From: DATFCK01 sp963728975
GTDB lineage: Bacteria; Verrucomicrobiota; Verrucomicrobiia; Chthoniobacterales; UBA10450
Length of the DNA stretch: 64,000 nucleotides
Reading direction: 5' to 3'
Assembly: GCA_963728975.1 (NCBI GenBank)
Contig: CAVSMF010000007.1
Span: 86,318 to 150,317, forward strand
Below the pieces are notes generated by a model, which was not told where the DNA came from, ran no database searches, and saw nothing but the letters and a program-made list of their open reading frames with translations. Position 1 is the stretch's first letter; every line of letters begins with the position of its first letter. Below, in pieces: positions 26,881 through 36,492 of the stretch. The translations under genes and the position numbers were made by a program.

Positions 26881-27102
26881 ATGAGCAAAATCTCCGTGGC
26901 GGACGTGCTTGATCTCAGTGTTTCCGAGCGGATTCAGCTTGTCGGTGATATTTGGGATTCCATCGCCAATACTCAAGCTCGACCTCCTCTTACCGATGCT
27001 CAACGCGCGGAGTTAGACCGGCGCCTGGAAGCTCTCGGCAAAAATCCTCTTAACGGATCTCAGTGGCAGGAAGTCAAGGAGCGAATTCTTAGAGCCACGT
27101 GA
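26881..27102 (+). CDS. Addiction-module antitoxin (putative addiction module component family)
   Basis: 73 residues: VADVLDLSVSERIQLVGDIWDSI...LTDAQRAELDRRLEAL is the hallmark of the small antitoxins paired with RelE/ParE toxins (TIGR02574-type). ATG 26881 fits the family start; the longer frame from 26845 is rejected. It overlaps the broken toxin gene by 4 nt (GTGA), so an orphan antitoxin remains. Confidence 0.82.
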   Translation: MSKISVADVLDLSVSERIQLVGDIWDSIANTQARPPLTDAQRAELDRRLEALGKNPLNGSQWQEVKERILRAT

Positions 27103-27700
27103 CGGTCATCCTTAGACCAGAAGCACAACTCGATCTGGTCCAAGCATATCAGTGGTATGAAGAACGTTAGGAGACTGTTGAAAAACTGGGGTGGGCCGCG
27201 TTGCTGTCGATTTTGGCGTTGGCCAAGGCGCGAGCGGTCCGAGCCGGACTGGCATAGCCGATATCCGCAGCGATCTCGGCCAAGCGAGCAACGCCGGCCA
27301 GCGACAAAATCGACGCCAACCCCTCGGGCGCGAGGCAGAAGGGGCGTCTGGCGGCGTCTCTCGCTCGTTACAGCCCCATGAATGGGATGCGCCTCACTCC
27401 TTCCTTGCCATTCGCCCCTTCTGCCTTCTACGCGCGACCCGCCCCAGTTTTTCAACAGTCTCTTAGCGGTCTCGGTGCGGAATTTGTTCGGGCGGTCGAG
27501 GCGGGCGTCTATCAAATTCAGCGACATCCCGAAATGTAATCCCGTCGTGCATAAAGATGTACGCCAAGCAGATAGTTCGACGATTTCCTTACTCGATCTT
27601 CTACATTCAGTCCGGCGAGATCGTTCATGTCCTGGCGCTGTTCCATGCCTCGAGAAATCCAGAAAACTGGAAAGACCGATTGACCCGACCCGCGAAGTGA
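27099..27700 (+). pseudogene. ParE/RelE-type toxin, interrupted by a 292-bp element and frameshifted
   Basis: GTG 27099 gives VTVILRPEAQLDLVQAYQWYEER before a stop at the element. Beyond it SGLGAEFVRAVEAGVYQIQRHPEM continues the same family, then one frame change later KQIVRRFPYSIFYIQSGEIVHVLALFHASRNP ends the gene at 27,700. The pieces together are a complete ParE-like sequence (acidic/aromatic N-helix, GLG.EF, RRFPYSIFY, VLALFHASR). Two lesions: the inserted element (27,171-27,462) and at least one frameshift near 27,535. Toxin presumably dead. Confidence 0.87.
27171..27462. mobile_element. 292-bp MITE-like element with terminal inverted repeats
   Basis: Ends are GAGACTGTTGAAAAACTGGG and its inverted complement, 21 bp perfect and ~28 bp with two mismatches. 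Flanked by TTAG on both sides (27,167-27,170; 27,463-27,466), a 4-bp target duplication. It contains no credible transposase frame. TTAG/CTAG-type duplications and GACTGTTG-like ends are seen in IS5/IS1182-group elements, so it is probably a non-autonomous derivative; that family link is inference. Confidence 0.85.
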
Positions 27701-27732
27701 CCGTTTGCCTTGCCCTTCTAATCTTGCCACAA

Positions 27733-29125
27733 CATACGTGAATCACGTATGACAGGGTTGGGGAGTGCGGTAGGTGGTTAGACTGGATCCGGAATGGATT
27801 GCGGATGCTCGTGACAAAAGCGGATGCCTGGGACAAAGACATTTGTGGCGAAGAAAAAAAACAAACGGAAAACCAATTTGCCCGCTCAATTACGCGCCTG
27901 GCGTAAACGAGAACGTTTATCGCAATCGGCTGCTGCAATCAGGCTGCAAATGTCGCGGCGAACGCTCCAGGAGTGGGAACAAGGAAGAGCGATTCCGCCC
28001 GGCCTCGCCAGGGTTGCACTTTCCAAAATCATTTCGTTTTTCGTCATCGATCCGTAGGAGCCCGAGCTTGCTGCAGTCGAGGTTTTCTCTCATAAGGTTT
28101 TGCCCTGTGCAGTATACGTGAGTCACGTATGTTATGGTTTGCGCTTATGGTTGTTGCCGGGATGCAGTCCCCGTTAACCGATGGGCAAGTCGCAACGGCA
28201 ATTGCGGTCCGATTAAGTGGGCGCGTTCGTTCTATGTTAACGGATCGGCGTAACCTGATTGTGATTGGTTTGTGATCGGCGCATTCTCTCGACGCCAATG
28301 TTTTCTGCGGGGGAGAGTCGGAAAAAAAAGTGAAAAGTTGCCCCTATCGTACGTGATACGTGCATCACGTAGTTACGGCTGCGGCGACAGGTTCGTACCG
28401 GCTTTTGAGGGATTCGGGAAAGCGTCAACCAAGGAGAGTCTCGCGCTTAGGCGATCGGGCTCGCGGCGGCAGGTTGGACCGAACTCCGCACCGGCCACCC
28501 TTGTATATTGAGAGCAGAGTCAACAAAGAAAAAGTAAAAATGTGGCCATGGCATACGTGATTCACGTATGCCATGGGATGTCGATCTTTCTCCGACGAGC
28601 CGCTAAAGATTGCGGATTGATGGTTGGGGAGCGCACCTGCCTGCCGGCCGTGGGCGGGCGCCCGCGCGTGTCATCTTCGGCGCCTCGCCGAAGATCTCCC
28701 TTCCTGGCTTCATTGGTCGCGCCGTCTTGTGACGCCGCAGTCCCGCGATTGCGCGACGAAGCGAGCAAGCCCTCGCGAAGGCGGAACCCTTCAGCGCTCA
28801 AACCCTGACGCGCTTCTTGAGGACGCGCCGGCGCTGAGAAAGGAGCACTGTTATAATTAATTTCGCCAGAGCATACGTGATTCACGTATGTTATGGTTTG
28901 CGCTGGGCTTGCGGTTCTTGCCGGCATGCCGCCGTCGCCAACGGATACGCAAGTCGGAACCAGAGTTTCAGCCCGATGAAGGGCGCGATCATTCTGCGTT
29001 AACGGATTGCCATAAACTTGTTCTTAAAATCGTTTTTGAGATCAACGCTCCGATCGACCCAACGTTTCCTGCGGGAGAGAGCGCGAAAAAAAGTTAAAAT
29101 CTAAAGCATACGTGACTCACGTATG
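27733..29125. repeat. Six palindromes CATACGTGANTCACGTATG bounding duplicated modules
   Basis: Perfect or near-perfect copies at 27,733-27,751, 28,113-28,131 (first base T), 28,552-28,570, 28,872-28,890 and 29,107-29,125; a variant (TACGTGAT, 6 nt, ATCACGTA) at 28,350-28,371. The copy at 28,552 is extended by CCATGG on both sides into a 31-bp perfect palindrome (28,546-28,576). The stretches 28,132-28,349 and 28,891-29,106 are diverged copies of each other (both start TTATGGTTTGCGCT and end in a GAAAAAAAGT stretch) with palindrome spacings of 237 and 235. The stretches after 28,571 and 29,126 are also related and carry a copy of the 3' end of the PEP-CTERM gene. Confidence 0.85.
27824..28057 (+). 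CDS. Small XRE-type helix-turn-helix protein
   Basis: 77 residues. After a lysine-rich lead (KKKNKRK), LPAQLRAWRKRERLSQSAAAIRLQMSRRTLQEWEQGRAIPP is a Cro/CI-type HTH, with Q..AA..L..S..T...WE.G in register. Start ATG 27824; GTG 27845 also possible. The gene lies between the first two copies of the 19-bp palindrome, the first of which could overlap its promoter (TTGCCA at ~27,724 with 18 bp to TATGAC). It may bind these palindromes; this is inference from layout. Confidence 0.7.
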   Translation: MPGTKTFVAKKKNKRKTNLPAQLRAWRKRERLSQSAAAIRLQMSRRTLQEWEQGRAIPPGLARVALSKIISFFVIDP

Positions 29126-29281
29126 CCATGGGGAGGCGATCTCTCTGAGGAAGCGTTAACGGTTTCGGATTTTGGCGAGCTCACCTGCCTGCCCGCCGTG
29201 GCGGGCGAACGCTTTCGGGAGTAGTCCCGCGATTGCGGGGCGAAGCGAGCAAGCCTTGGCGAAGGCGGAACCCTTCAGCGC

Positions 29282-30021
29282 TTAAACTCTGACACGCTTG
29301 TTGAGGACGCGCCGGCGCTGCGAAAGGAGCAATGTTCCGAAGACCAACAGCCCCGCCGCCCAAGTGCCCGGCTCGGGAACAGCTGCAATCGATGTTCCGC
29401 TGAGAACGACATTATCCAGGTTCCAGAATTCCGCTGCATCGTTGTTGAGCGCGATAATCTTTAAAGCGACGGAAGTCGTTCCATCAGGTACAGTAATCGT
29501 TAGAGTCGAATAGTTACTTGTGTTGTTCCCACCCTGCGGTGCCTGAAAGCTCATTGGCGTGCCAGCAATGGTGGCCGCCGTGAGAGTTGCGTCATAACCC
29601 CACTTAGCATTGGTGTTACCGGACAGCGTGATATCGGGCGTAGCCGAAAACGATGCTCCATTTAGAGCCGCAAATGCACTGATTGTGTCACCCGAGTCCG
29701 CTCCGTTGCCTGAGTACCCGAGGTGGACGACACTCGGATCGTCAATGTAATGTTATCAAAAGCGGAGGTATCAACGTCGTCGAAGGTAAGCGTCGAACTG
29801 CCGTTGTTTTCCTGAAACGATTGTGAACCGCTCAAGATACGCTGGTTTGCTGGGAGATCGCCAGTTCCCGCATCCGAAGACGAGCTCCCACCGGTCCCGC
29901 TGAGGGTAAAGGACCACGTATCTCCACTTGTCTCAAATCCTTGGAAAACAATTGTATCGGCCAGCAGCAATCCTTTGCCTGCCACGATTAATAACGTAAG
30001 TATAGCGAGGTTTTTCTTCAC
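29282..30021 (-). pseudogene. PEP-CTERM protein, frameshifted
   Basis: From GTG 30,021 a signal peptide (VKKNLAILTLLIVAGKGLLLA) and DTIVFQGFETSGDTWSFTLSGTGGSSSSD...FDNITLTIRVSSTSG are read. Near 29,717 the frame changes and continues as YSGNGADSGDTISAFAALNGASFSATPDIT...LDNVVLSGTSIAAVPEPGTWAAGLLVFGTLLLSQRRR, a standard PEP-CTERM tail ending at 29,282. One frameshift separates the halves, so this is either a young pseudogene or a sequence error. It directly follows another broken PEP-CTERM gene on the same strand with the nearly identical tail. Confidence 0.83.
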
Positions 30022-30031
30022 TGGTCCGGTG

Positions 30032-33000
30032 CTAGGTCCGCAAAAGGAGTCTCCTGATCCGTTTCCGTTGTCTGAAAGCCAAAGTACCAAAGATCAGTAA
30101 TCCGGCTGCCCAAGTACCCGGCTCCGGGATTGGAGTGAGTTCGAAGGATCCGTCGCCGAGCATGATTTCCATCGCTGAAATGCCACCGAAACTGAAGTTG
30201 GCAAGATTGGCGGATTGGTTAGTGGCAAAGATTAACCGATCGTCGGTGCCGTCGATGCCTGAAACCCCGCTGGGTCCATAGGCGTTGCTGGTCCAATTAA
30301 GGATATTGAGAACATCACCGTTCGGAATGTAATCGGCAAAGACGAACGTTCCTTTGCCGCCGTCGTTACCAAAATCGAGCGTGGAGTTTGCTGTCAACGT
30401 GAGTGCTCCCAAACCTGTGCTACTTGTGCCAGAATGCGTTACACCGCCGTTGGTTGTGGTCGCTCCCACGCCCTCACTGACTGTGCCTGTTCCGGAGCGG
30501 CTTAACGTGCCGCCGGCCAATGTGATTCCAGCAGCGTTGTTGACGCGGTTAAGATTTCCCGAACCGCTGAGAGCAAGCGTCCCGCCACTGTTCACTGTTA
30601 TAGCCGATGTGTTGCCCAAGGCGCCGGCAGCCCCAGCTATTAACGTCCCGCCGTTAGTAGCGATCGTCGTCGTTCCGGTGTAGGTGTTAGCTGAGGTATT
30701 ATTCAGTTGCCAGGTGCCCACTCCAGATTTCGTTAGCGATGTTATTCCACTGCTTGGATTAGCGATCACAGGAGCGAACGAATTGGCATCCGTGTTTGTG
30801 CCGGTTAATGTAAATGTCCGATTGCCAGTCCCCGAAAATGACTCGGCGTTTGTGTTGTTCACAACAAGCGCGCCGCTCCCCGAAGCATCCAGCGTTGCGC
30901 CATTAGAAGTGACGGTAAATGATCGGCTTGTTGTTTCTCCACTCCCGGAATATTTCAATGTTGATCCGTCAATGACAAGATTACTAGCTGTGCTACGTGC
31001 TGAGTTTCCGACGGAACTATTTCCGGTGGTTCCTAAACTCACAACCTCAAGTGTAGCTCCGTCTGTAATCGTCGTCGTACCGCCGTAGACCGCTCGACGT
31101 ATTGCTGAATTTCACGGTACCTGTATGAGTCGAATCGCCGATCGCGACAGTCCGTTTGCCGTCGTAGGCGATGTGCTTCTCGTCAATGGCCCCTTGAAAG
31201 TCTACGGTGCCACCGCTGAACGCGACGAAAGTTGCCGATTCTCGGCGGTCCCGCTCGCGTGCCAACGATAATTGCACCGTGAATAGATCGATGCATTGCA
31301 GATGTCGCCTCCAATCGTCATCATTCCAGTATTTCCACTTTGAAGCGTGATATACATTCATTATGTGAAAAGCGCCCGTCGTCAGCAGATTCGCGTTCGC
31401 ACTCCCGCTTGTCTTTCCCAGAAGGATGTCGTTGCCCTTGGTGCCGATCGTGCCGTTCGAGGTGCCCAGTGCATTATTTGCCCCAACGAAAAGCGTCCCT
31501 GAGTCGATTTCCGTTTTACCTCTGTAAGAATTCGCGTCATTCAAGGAAAGCGAGCCCGTCCCACTCATAATGATCGCGGTACCGCTACCGCCCGACGCGC
31601 TGTCATAGATGGTGCCGAATCCGGTCGGAGTGGTTGCTCCGACCACAAAATTCCCGGCGCCGGAGAAAGTCAACGTTTTCGCTTTAACGTCGGTGCCGCT
31701 GCTCGTGTTGGATCCACTCGAACGACCCTGTGTGATATTAAGGGTTCCTCCAGCGCTTTGCGTAATGTTCAGGGGCGAGTCCAGCGCGATGTGGCCGCTT
31801 AGGGTGTTCGCGTTGGTAGTGTTCTGGGAATTTACCGTTAACGCACCGGAAGTGTTCGCAGCCAAAGAGCCGAGGTTGCCACCAGCCGAATTGATCACAC
31901 TACTAAACGTCTGACCTCCAGCGGCGGCTGTCAGATTAAAACTTGCGCCTGACGCGTTATTCACATTGCCGCTACCGATGTAGTCGACGCCCAGTCGGAC
32001 TGCGGCATTTAGCGATCCGGCGCTATTCAAGTTTAGCGTTCCGCCGTTAATGACTGAGAAATTGTCGGCAGTGAACGAGCCGTTGATGTTTACCGTGTTT
32101 CCGGTGCCGCTCGTCGCGATTCCAACGTCACGACCCGACCAGCTAACCGTGTTGTTGAAGTTAACGATTTGACCGCCGCCGTACAGGCGTATATCGGCTA
32201 TAGCGCCGCTTGCACCCAAAGTCCCCCCAAAGTCAAAGCTCCGTTAACCGCATTAACTTCCGCGAATGTGGCAGTGCTTGCGCCCAAAGTGAGGGCGAGA
32301 TTCAGCGTTTGAGTGACGGATGAATTGTTTTCAATCTTTGATTGGCTACCTCCGCTATCGACCATCGTTAGGGCGGCTCCTCCGATGGTATACGCGCTGG
32401 CGCCAATATTAAATGTCAGCTTGCGAGCGGAGGTGAGTGAGTTCGTTAATGAGGTATTGCTACTCGTGCCAAAAGCCAGATCGTTTCCATTTCCCGGAGC
32501 AATACCTCCTGACCAATTGCCGGAGGTGGTCTTATCTATGTTGCCGTCTGTGCCACCGGTAAAGGTAAAAGTTGCGGCATTAACGGTGAATGTCGCCACG
32601 TAGTTATTGCCGCCATTGCTAATGTATGTATCCTGCGTGCTTCCAGTTCCGTGTGCGTGAAAATAGCCGCTAAAGTATGCGTGCCGACATCCAATCCATT
32701 TCCTAACTCAATACCGCTCGGAGGAAGAGTTTCCCATTGATCATCACTGCCGCCGTCCGGATGCCGTGCATACGGAAGATTTAGTGAAATAAATGAACCG
32801 TTATCCAACTTATAATGGACGTCAGCCGAGCCTGCGCCTTGTGAGTTGCCACTCCCCGGTGATGTAATCATCTGGCCGCCAAACCTGAAGCTGCCGGCAG
32901 TGATCGTGAAACCGGAAGTGAATTGTGGGTCGCTGCCGGCTTGCTGATCAGTGTAGTAGTAAGCGTTATTTCCACTATTTAGATTTGAGTTTTTTAAAAT

Positions 33001-33269
33001 GACGTAACCGCGATATGACGTAAGCGTACTGCTTTCGGGTGTTACCATTCCGCCGCCGCCGCTGACCGGCCCTGAGTCCGCTTGGGCCATCGCCGCTCCG
33101 CTTCCAACGCTCCCGGACGATGTGGATATTACTGCGGATGCGGATTTCTTGTGCTTCCCTGAGGCCCGCTTATCCAGACTGGCTCGGATTTGATTTTCGT
33201 TTGGGCGAAGCTGGGAGTGATACTGGCCGCCACCAAAACGGCCCCGGCGATGAGGACACCCGCCTTCAT
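30032..33269 (-). pseudogene. Large autotransporter-type beta-strand-repeat protein with PEP-CTERM tail, multiply frameshifted
   Basis: ATG 33,269 opens a signal peptide (MKAGVLIAGAVLVAAS...SFAQ). The body then moves between frames at ~33,190, ~32,600, ~32,210, within 31,180-31,340, and ~31,060. Typical repeats are seen throughout: NGDGNDLAFG-like GIAPGNGNDLAFG, SLNDANSYRGKTEIDSGTLFVGANNALG, NTSANTYTGTTTIATNGGTLIAGAAGALG. These are the autotransporter-associated beta strand repeats. The end ELTPIPEPGTWAAGLLIFGTLAFRQRKR is a PEP-CTERM signal. About 1,070 codons in all. Neighbouring housekeeping genes are intact over similar lengths, which argues for true decay. Confidence 0.87.
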
Positions 33270-33789
33270 CCAATTATGCGGCGGCAAGCCGCATGTACGG
33301 CGTGTAAATACACGCCGCGTCCGCCTCGAATAATATAGGGGTTTTCAACTTGGGAAGCAGGGCAGAATTCGGGTTGCCCGATTAGGCCAAGTTCCCGGGA
33401 AGAGTGTCAATGCAAAATCTCCATAGATTTTGCGACTACGAGACTACGGACCATCCGCCTTGGCACGAGCCTACGGCGCGACAGGCAAGACCAGGGATGG
33501 CACCCCGGGTCACCGCGTAAAGGCTTGGTCTTCCGCGGGTTTTGTGGGGCGGGGGGGTCGCACGGAGGGCGAGCCAGGGGAAGGAAATTTGGAATCCGCC
33601 TTCGCCCCACCGTGGCAGGGGCCAGGCGGCGACAAGTCGCGGACCTCGGAATGCTGGGAGCAGGAAGGCAATGCGGAGAGCCGTCGAAGTTAGGGATCCT
33701 GCAAAAATTTCCTTATTATTCAGTCCATTTAGGCTTGCTCTCGGTCCAAAATTTCGCTTTTATTGCATATTCAAAGCCCTTTGGAAACT
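33270..33789. other. Gene-free stretch
   Basis: Contains a GCGTGTA-AATA-TACACGC inverted repeat (~33,300-33,317) near the start of the broken upstream gene, and otherwise no recognised gene or repeat; the last ~90 bp precede the PEP-CTERM gene and would hold its promoter. Confidence 0.5.
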
Positions 33790-34605
33790 ATGGTGAAAAA
33801 GATTTCTTTGGCCTTGGCCGCGCTTATTTTGGGCGGAACTGGCGCATCGGCGCAAGTGATCGCGACCGATAATTTCGAAAACGACAACCCGAGTGCTGCC
33901 TATGACAACGGAATTCAATACGGCGACAATGGTGGATCAGGATTTGGCGCATTGACTTATCTTGAGGGAACCGGCGGTGGGCTCTTCGACGCCTCTCTTG
34001 ATGGCGCAAGAGCTCTTGGAATCTACGCCGGCATTAACTCGGGCAACACCCAGGCGCTTGGACGAACGTCGCAATCATCTTTTCTGAGTGGTGTTTACTC
34101 GCTAGCCGGCCGGTTTGATTTGAACAACTCCGTCGGAACCAGCGGATTCAACATTAAGTCAGGCCTGGGATCCACGTTTGGTGCAAATCAGGAGCTGTTT
34201 TTCGGTCTGACACCCAGTAGCGGCAATGGCGTAATCTTCATTACAGACAGCACAGGAGATCACACGCTGGCCCTCCCGGGGGTTACAGAGCTGCGCGGAC
34301 TCAATCTCACATTCGCCGTCGCGTTCGATACTCTGGCGGACTCTTACACGCTCAAGGTGAGTGAATTTTCGAATTCTTCGATAAACAACTCTTTCACAGG
34401 CTCGCTCACGGACACAAACGGAGCGTCCGCTGGTTCGGGGGCGATCAGTGCCATCGGCTTTATCAACTTTAACACTGGGAATGGCCAAAACTTGGTTGCA
34501 GACGATCTCGATCTCGTGCCTGAGCCGTCGACGTGGATGGCAGCCGGTTTGGTAAGTGCTTTCATATTGGCGTCAATTCTTCGTCGGCGCAGCGTCAAAG
34601 GTTGA
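33790..34605 (+). CDS. PEP-CTERM secreted protein
   Basis: Signal peptide MVKKISLALAALILGGTGASA, then a ~220-residue beta-rich domain (IATDNFENDNPSAAYDNGIQYGDNGGSGFG...GLNLTFAVAFDTLADSYTLKVSEF) of the concanavalin/LamG-like appearance common in exosortase clients. C-terminus VPEPSTWMAAGLVSAFILASILRRR is a canonical PEP motif, TM helix and basic end, here of the VPEPSTW kind rather than EPGTWAAG. Intact. ATG 33790 is set by the signal peptide; 33763 is less likely. Confidence 0.88.
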   Translation: MVKKISLALAALILGGTGASAQVIATDNFENDNPSAAYDNGIQYGDNGGSGFGALTYLEGTGGGLFDASLDGARALGIYAGINSGNTQALGRTSQSSFLSGVYSLAGRFDLNNSVGTSGFNIKSGLGSTFGANQELFFGLTPSSGNGVIFITDSTGDHTLALPGVTELRGLNLTFAVAFDTLADSYTLKVSEFSNSSINNSFTGSLTDTNGASAGSGAISAIGFINFNTGNGQNLVADDLDLVPEPSTWMAAGLVSAFILASILRRRSVKG

Positions 34606-34717
34606 GGGATTCGTCCAGCGGATCCCGCTACCCACTGACCCGTGGCGATTGAAAGCCTCCCCTAAGCTCGGGCCGAATGGGCTAATCGCCGCTATTTTTG
34701 CAGGCGGTGGTCAGTGG
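34606..34717. other. Short gene-free stretch
   Basis: No recognised gene. It leads into the truncated DUF433 copy; a GACATCGGTAACACTTTT sequence at ~34,750, inside that copy, matches part of the 262-bp duplication at 45.7-46.2 kb and may be an insertion-sequence end. Confidence 0.5.
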
Positions 34718-34885
34718 TCAGAAGTCGGAGACCACTGGGGCGCAGTCAGGACATCGGTAACACTTTTGGGTCATGCCGGAAGCAAGATAGTCCAAGACGT
34801 CATAGACCGTGATGCGTAAGCCGCGAATGCAGGGTTTCCCGCTGCGTTTGCCTGGTTCAACGGTGATGATTTTGGAGTAACCCAC
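34718..34885 (-). pseudogene. Truncated duplicate of the DUF433 antitoxin gene
   Basis: From GTG 34,885 the translation is VGYSKIITVEPGKRSGKPCI then RGLRITVYDVLDYLASGMTQ, nearly identical to the N-terminal half of the DUF433 gene at 35,614-35,853, then it departs at the GGTAACACTTTTGGG sequence into unrelated codons and a stop. The duplicated DNA also covers the upstream side (through GGAAATGCGGATTGCGCCGCCTGCAACG). Confidence 0.85.
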
Positions 34886-35300
34886 GGCGACAGAGTAAGA
34901 GAGGTCCAGTGAATTAGAAAAGAGAAAGTAGAAAAGGTGCCGGAAATGCGGATTGCGCCGCCTGCAACGCTATGCCTTGCATTGTGGATAGGGATTGCGG
35001 AATTGGGGGATCGGGGGGAGGGGGAATTGCGGATTGCGGATTTCGGAATGCGGATTGCGGAAGGGGGGGCGGGGGTGGGGGGAAGTTGAGAGTTGATAGA
35101 ACCCCGAACGTTTTCGGGGCCGTCCATCGGCAGGCGCTTCGACGGGCTCGCTTTGGGACGCCACCGGCAAGCGCGCGCTGAATTGTAGAGCATCTGGGTC
35201 AGACGCCCGGGGGAGGAGGCTGGATTTACCGGTGGAAGGCGTCCGGCACAGACCCCCTACAACCCCGCTTTCCTGCCTTCCAAATTGAAACGTGGATTCC
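34886..35300. repeat. Heptamer array and REP-like hairpins
   Basis: GGATTGC/GGATTTC heptamers at ~35,015-35,060, an ACCCCGAACGTTTTCGGGG hairpin at ~35,101, and a GTAGAGCATCTGGGTCAGACGCCC REP variant at ~35,187. No gene. Confidence 0.75.
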
Positions 35301-35633
35301 CTACGGCAAGATTAGGAGCCAGTTAGTCTCGTCCGCGTTGAATTGTTCCAAAGCGCGAAAGAATGAACGAAGAAGCCGTTCTATCACATCGGTCGAACAG
35401 TTCCCGGTGCGAAGCCAAATTATTTTCGGCGGCCCCGATTGTAAGACGCTGCGATCATGAAAATCCAAGTCTTTGGAGACAATGGCGAAGCCGTTATTTG
35501 CAGCAAATTCCCAAATAGTGGCGTCCGGTTGGGAGCCAAGCCCGCAATCGTGGACATGAGTGGAGCCTGGGAACCGATCCGCCAGCCGAGGAATAAGCCC
35601 AGGCGACAGATTCTCATCCAACAGGAGCTTCAC
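35301..35633 (-). CDS. DUF5615 PIN-like toxin
   Basis: From GTG 35,633: VKLLLDENLSPGLIPRLADRFPGSTHV...DATIWEFAANNGFAIVSKDLDFHDRS...KIIWLRTGN. LLLDENLS, SKDLDF and WLRTGNCS are the DUF5615 signatures, a PIN-like nuclease family paired with DUF433 proteins. 110 aa. The longer frame to 35,699 overlaps the partner too far and is rejected. It overlaps the DUF433 gene by 20 nt. Confidence 0.87.
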   Translation of the reverse strand: MKLLLDENLSPGLIPRLADRFPGSTHVHDCGLGSQPDATIWEFAANNGFAIVSKDLDFHDRSVLQSGPPKIIWLRTGNCSTDVIERLLRSFFRALEQFNADETNWLLILP

Positions 35634-35853
35634 CGGCCACAAAAACGGTCTTGCGTTCTCGATCGGCAGCGAAGGCGAGGCACGCTCGGATATCCTCAAC
35701 GGTGAGGTAGGGGAAATCTTTCAAGACTTGCTCCTGAGTCATGCCGGAAGCAAGATAGTCCAAGACGTCATAGACCGTGATGCGTAAGCCGCGAATGCAA
35801 GGTTTCCCGCTGCGTTTGCCTGGTTCAACGGTGATGATTTTGGAGTAATCCAC
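35614..35853 (-). CDS. DUF433 antitoxin
   Basis: From GTG 35,853, 79 residues: VDYSKIITVEPGKRSGKPCI and RGLRITVYDVLDYLASGMTQ then EQVLKDFPYLTVEDIRACLAFA, the winged-helix DUF433 family. It forms a toxin-antitoxin pair with the DUF5615 gene. The frame upstream of the GTG translates heptamer repeats and is not part of the gene. Confidence 0.87.
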   Translation of the reverse strand: MDYSKIITVEPGKRSGKPCIRGLRITVYDVLDYLASGMTQEQVLKDFPYLTVEDIRACLAFAADRERKTVFVAGEAPVG

Positions 35854-36240
35854 TGCGACAGAGTAAGAGAGGTCGAGGGAATTAGAAAGGAGAAAAGGTG
35901 CCGGAAATGCGGATTGCGCCGCCTGCAACGCTATGCCTTGCATTGCGGGGTTGGGGGATCGGGGGGAGGGGGAATTGCGGATTGCGGATTTCGGATTGCG
36001 GATTGCGGAAGGGGGATCGGGGGGAGGGGGAATTGCGGATTGCGGATTTCGGATTGCGGATTGCGGAAGGGGGAGCAAGGGGAGGGAAGAATTGCGGATT
36101 GCGGATTTCGGAATGCGGATTGCGGAATGATGGGGATCGGGGGGAGGGGAGAATTGCGGAATGCGGAACGAGGATGCGAACTCAGAAATTCGACTCTTCC
36201 CATTGACTGATTTCGGTTGGTGATACATAATGTTTCACAA
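35854..36240. repeat. GGATTGC heptamer array
   Basis: After the duplicated DUF433 upstream segment and a GCAACGCTATGCCTTGCATTGCGG hairpin relic (~35,925-35,946), nearly 200 bp consist of GGATTGC/GGATTTC/GGAATGC heptamers broken by GGGGGATCGGGGGGAGG spacers. All frames across it are repeat translations (RNPQSAI...). Confidence 0.85.
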
Positions 36241-36492
36241 ATGAAAACAGCAAGCGTTCGAGATCTGCGACATCATTTTGCCAGTCTCCTCGCCTGGATC
36301 CGGGAAGGCCAGGAGGTGCAAATTACCATGCGCCGGCGAGTCATCGCCCGTCTCGTGCCGGAAAAACCGCAGACAGCGCGCCCGGTCAAAATGCCCGATT
36401 TTGTCCGGCGTTTGAAAAAAATTCACGGACCCCGAACGATCTCTGCCGACGCCGCCCGTGACCTTTTGGCCGAGAATAAGGGAAGATATTGA
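36241..36492 (+). CDS. Phd/YefM-type antitoxin
   Basis: 83 residues starting MKTASVRDLRHHFASLLAWIREGQEVQITMRRRVIARLVP, the Phd/YefM fold consensus. ATG 36241 gives the standard N-terminus; 36217 is less likely. Overlaps the PIN gene at TTGA. A C-terminal tail (RRLKKIHGPRTISADAARDLL) binds the toxin. Confidence 0.87.
   Translation: MKTASVRDLRHHFASLLAWIREGQEVQITMRRRVIARLVPEKPQTARPVKMPDFVRRLKKIHGPRTISADAARDLLAENKGRY

Noticed and set aside
28562..28927. 121-residue minus-strand open frame
   Set aside because: It covers a palindrome, a duplicated PEP-CTERM gene end read in the wrong frame and GC-rich repeat; no domain.
28888..29097. 69-residue frame in the second 215-bp module
   Set aside because: The homologous first module (28,132-28,349) does not keep this frame, so the conserved feature is DNA or RNA, not protein.
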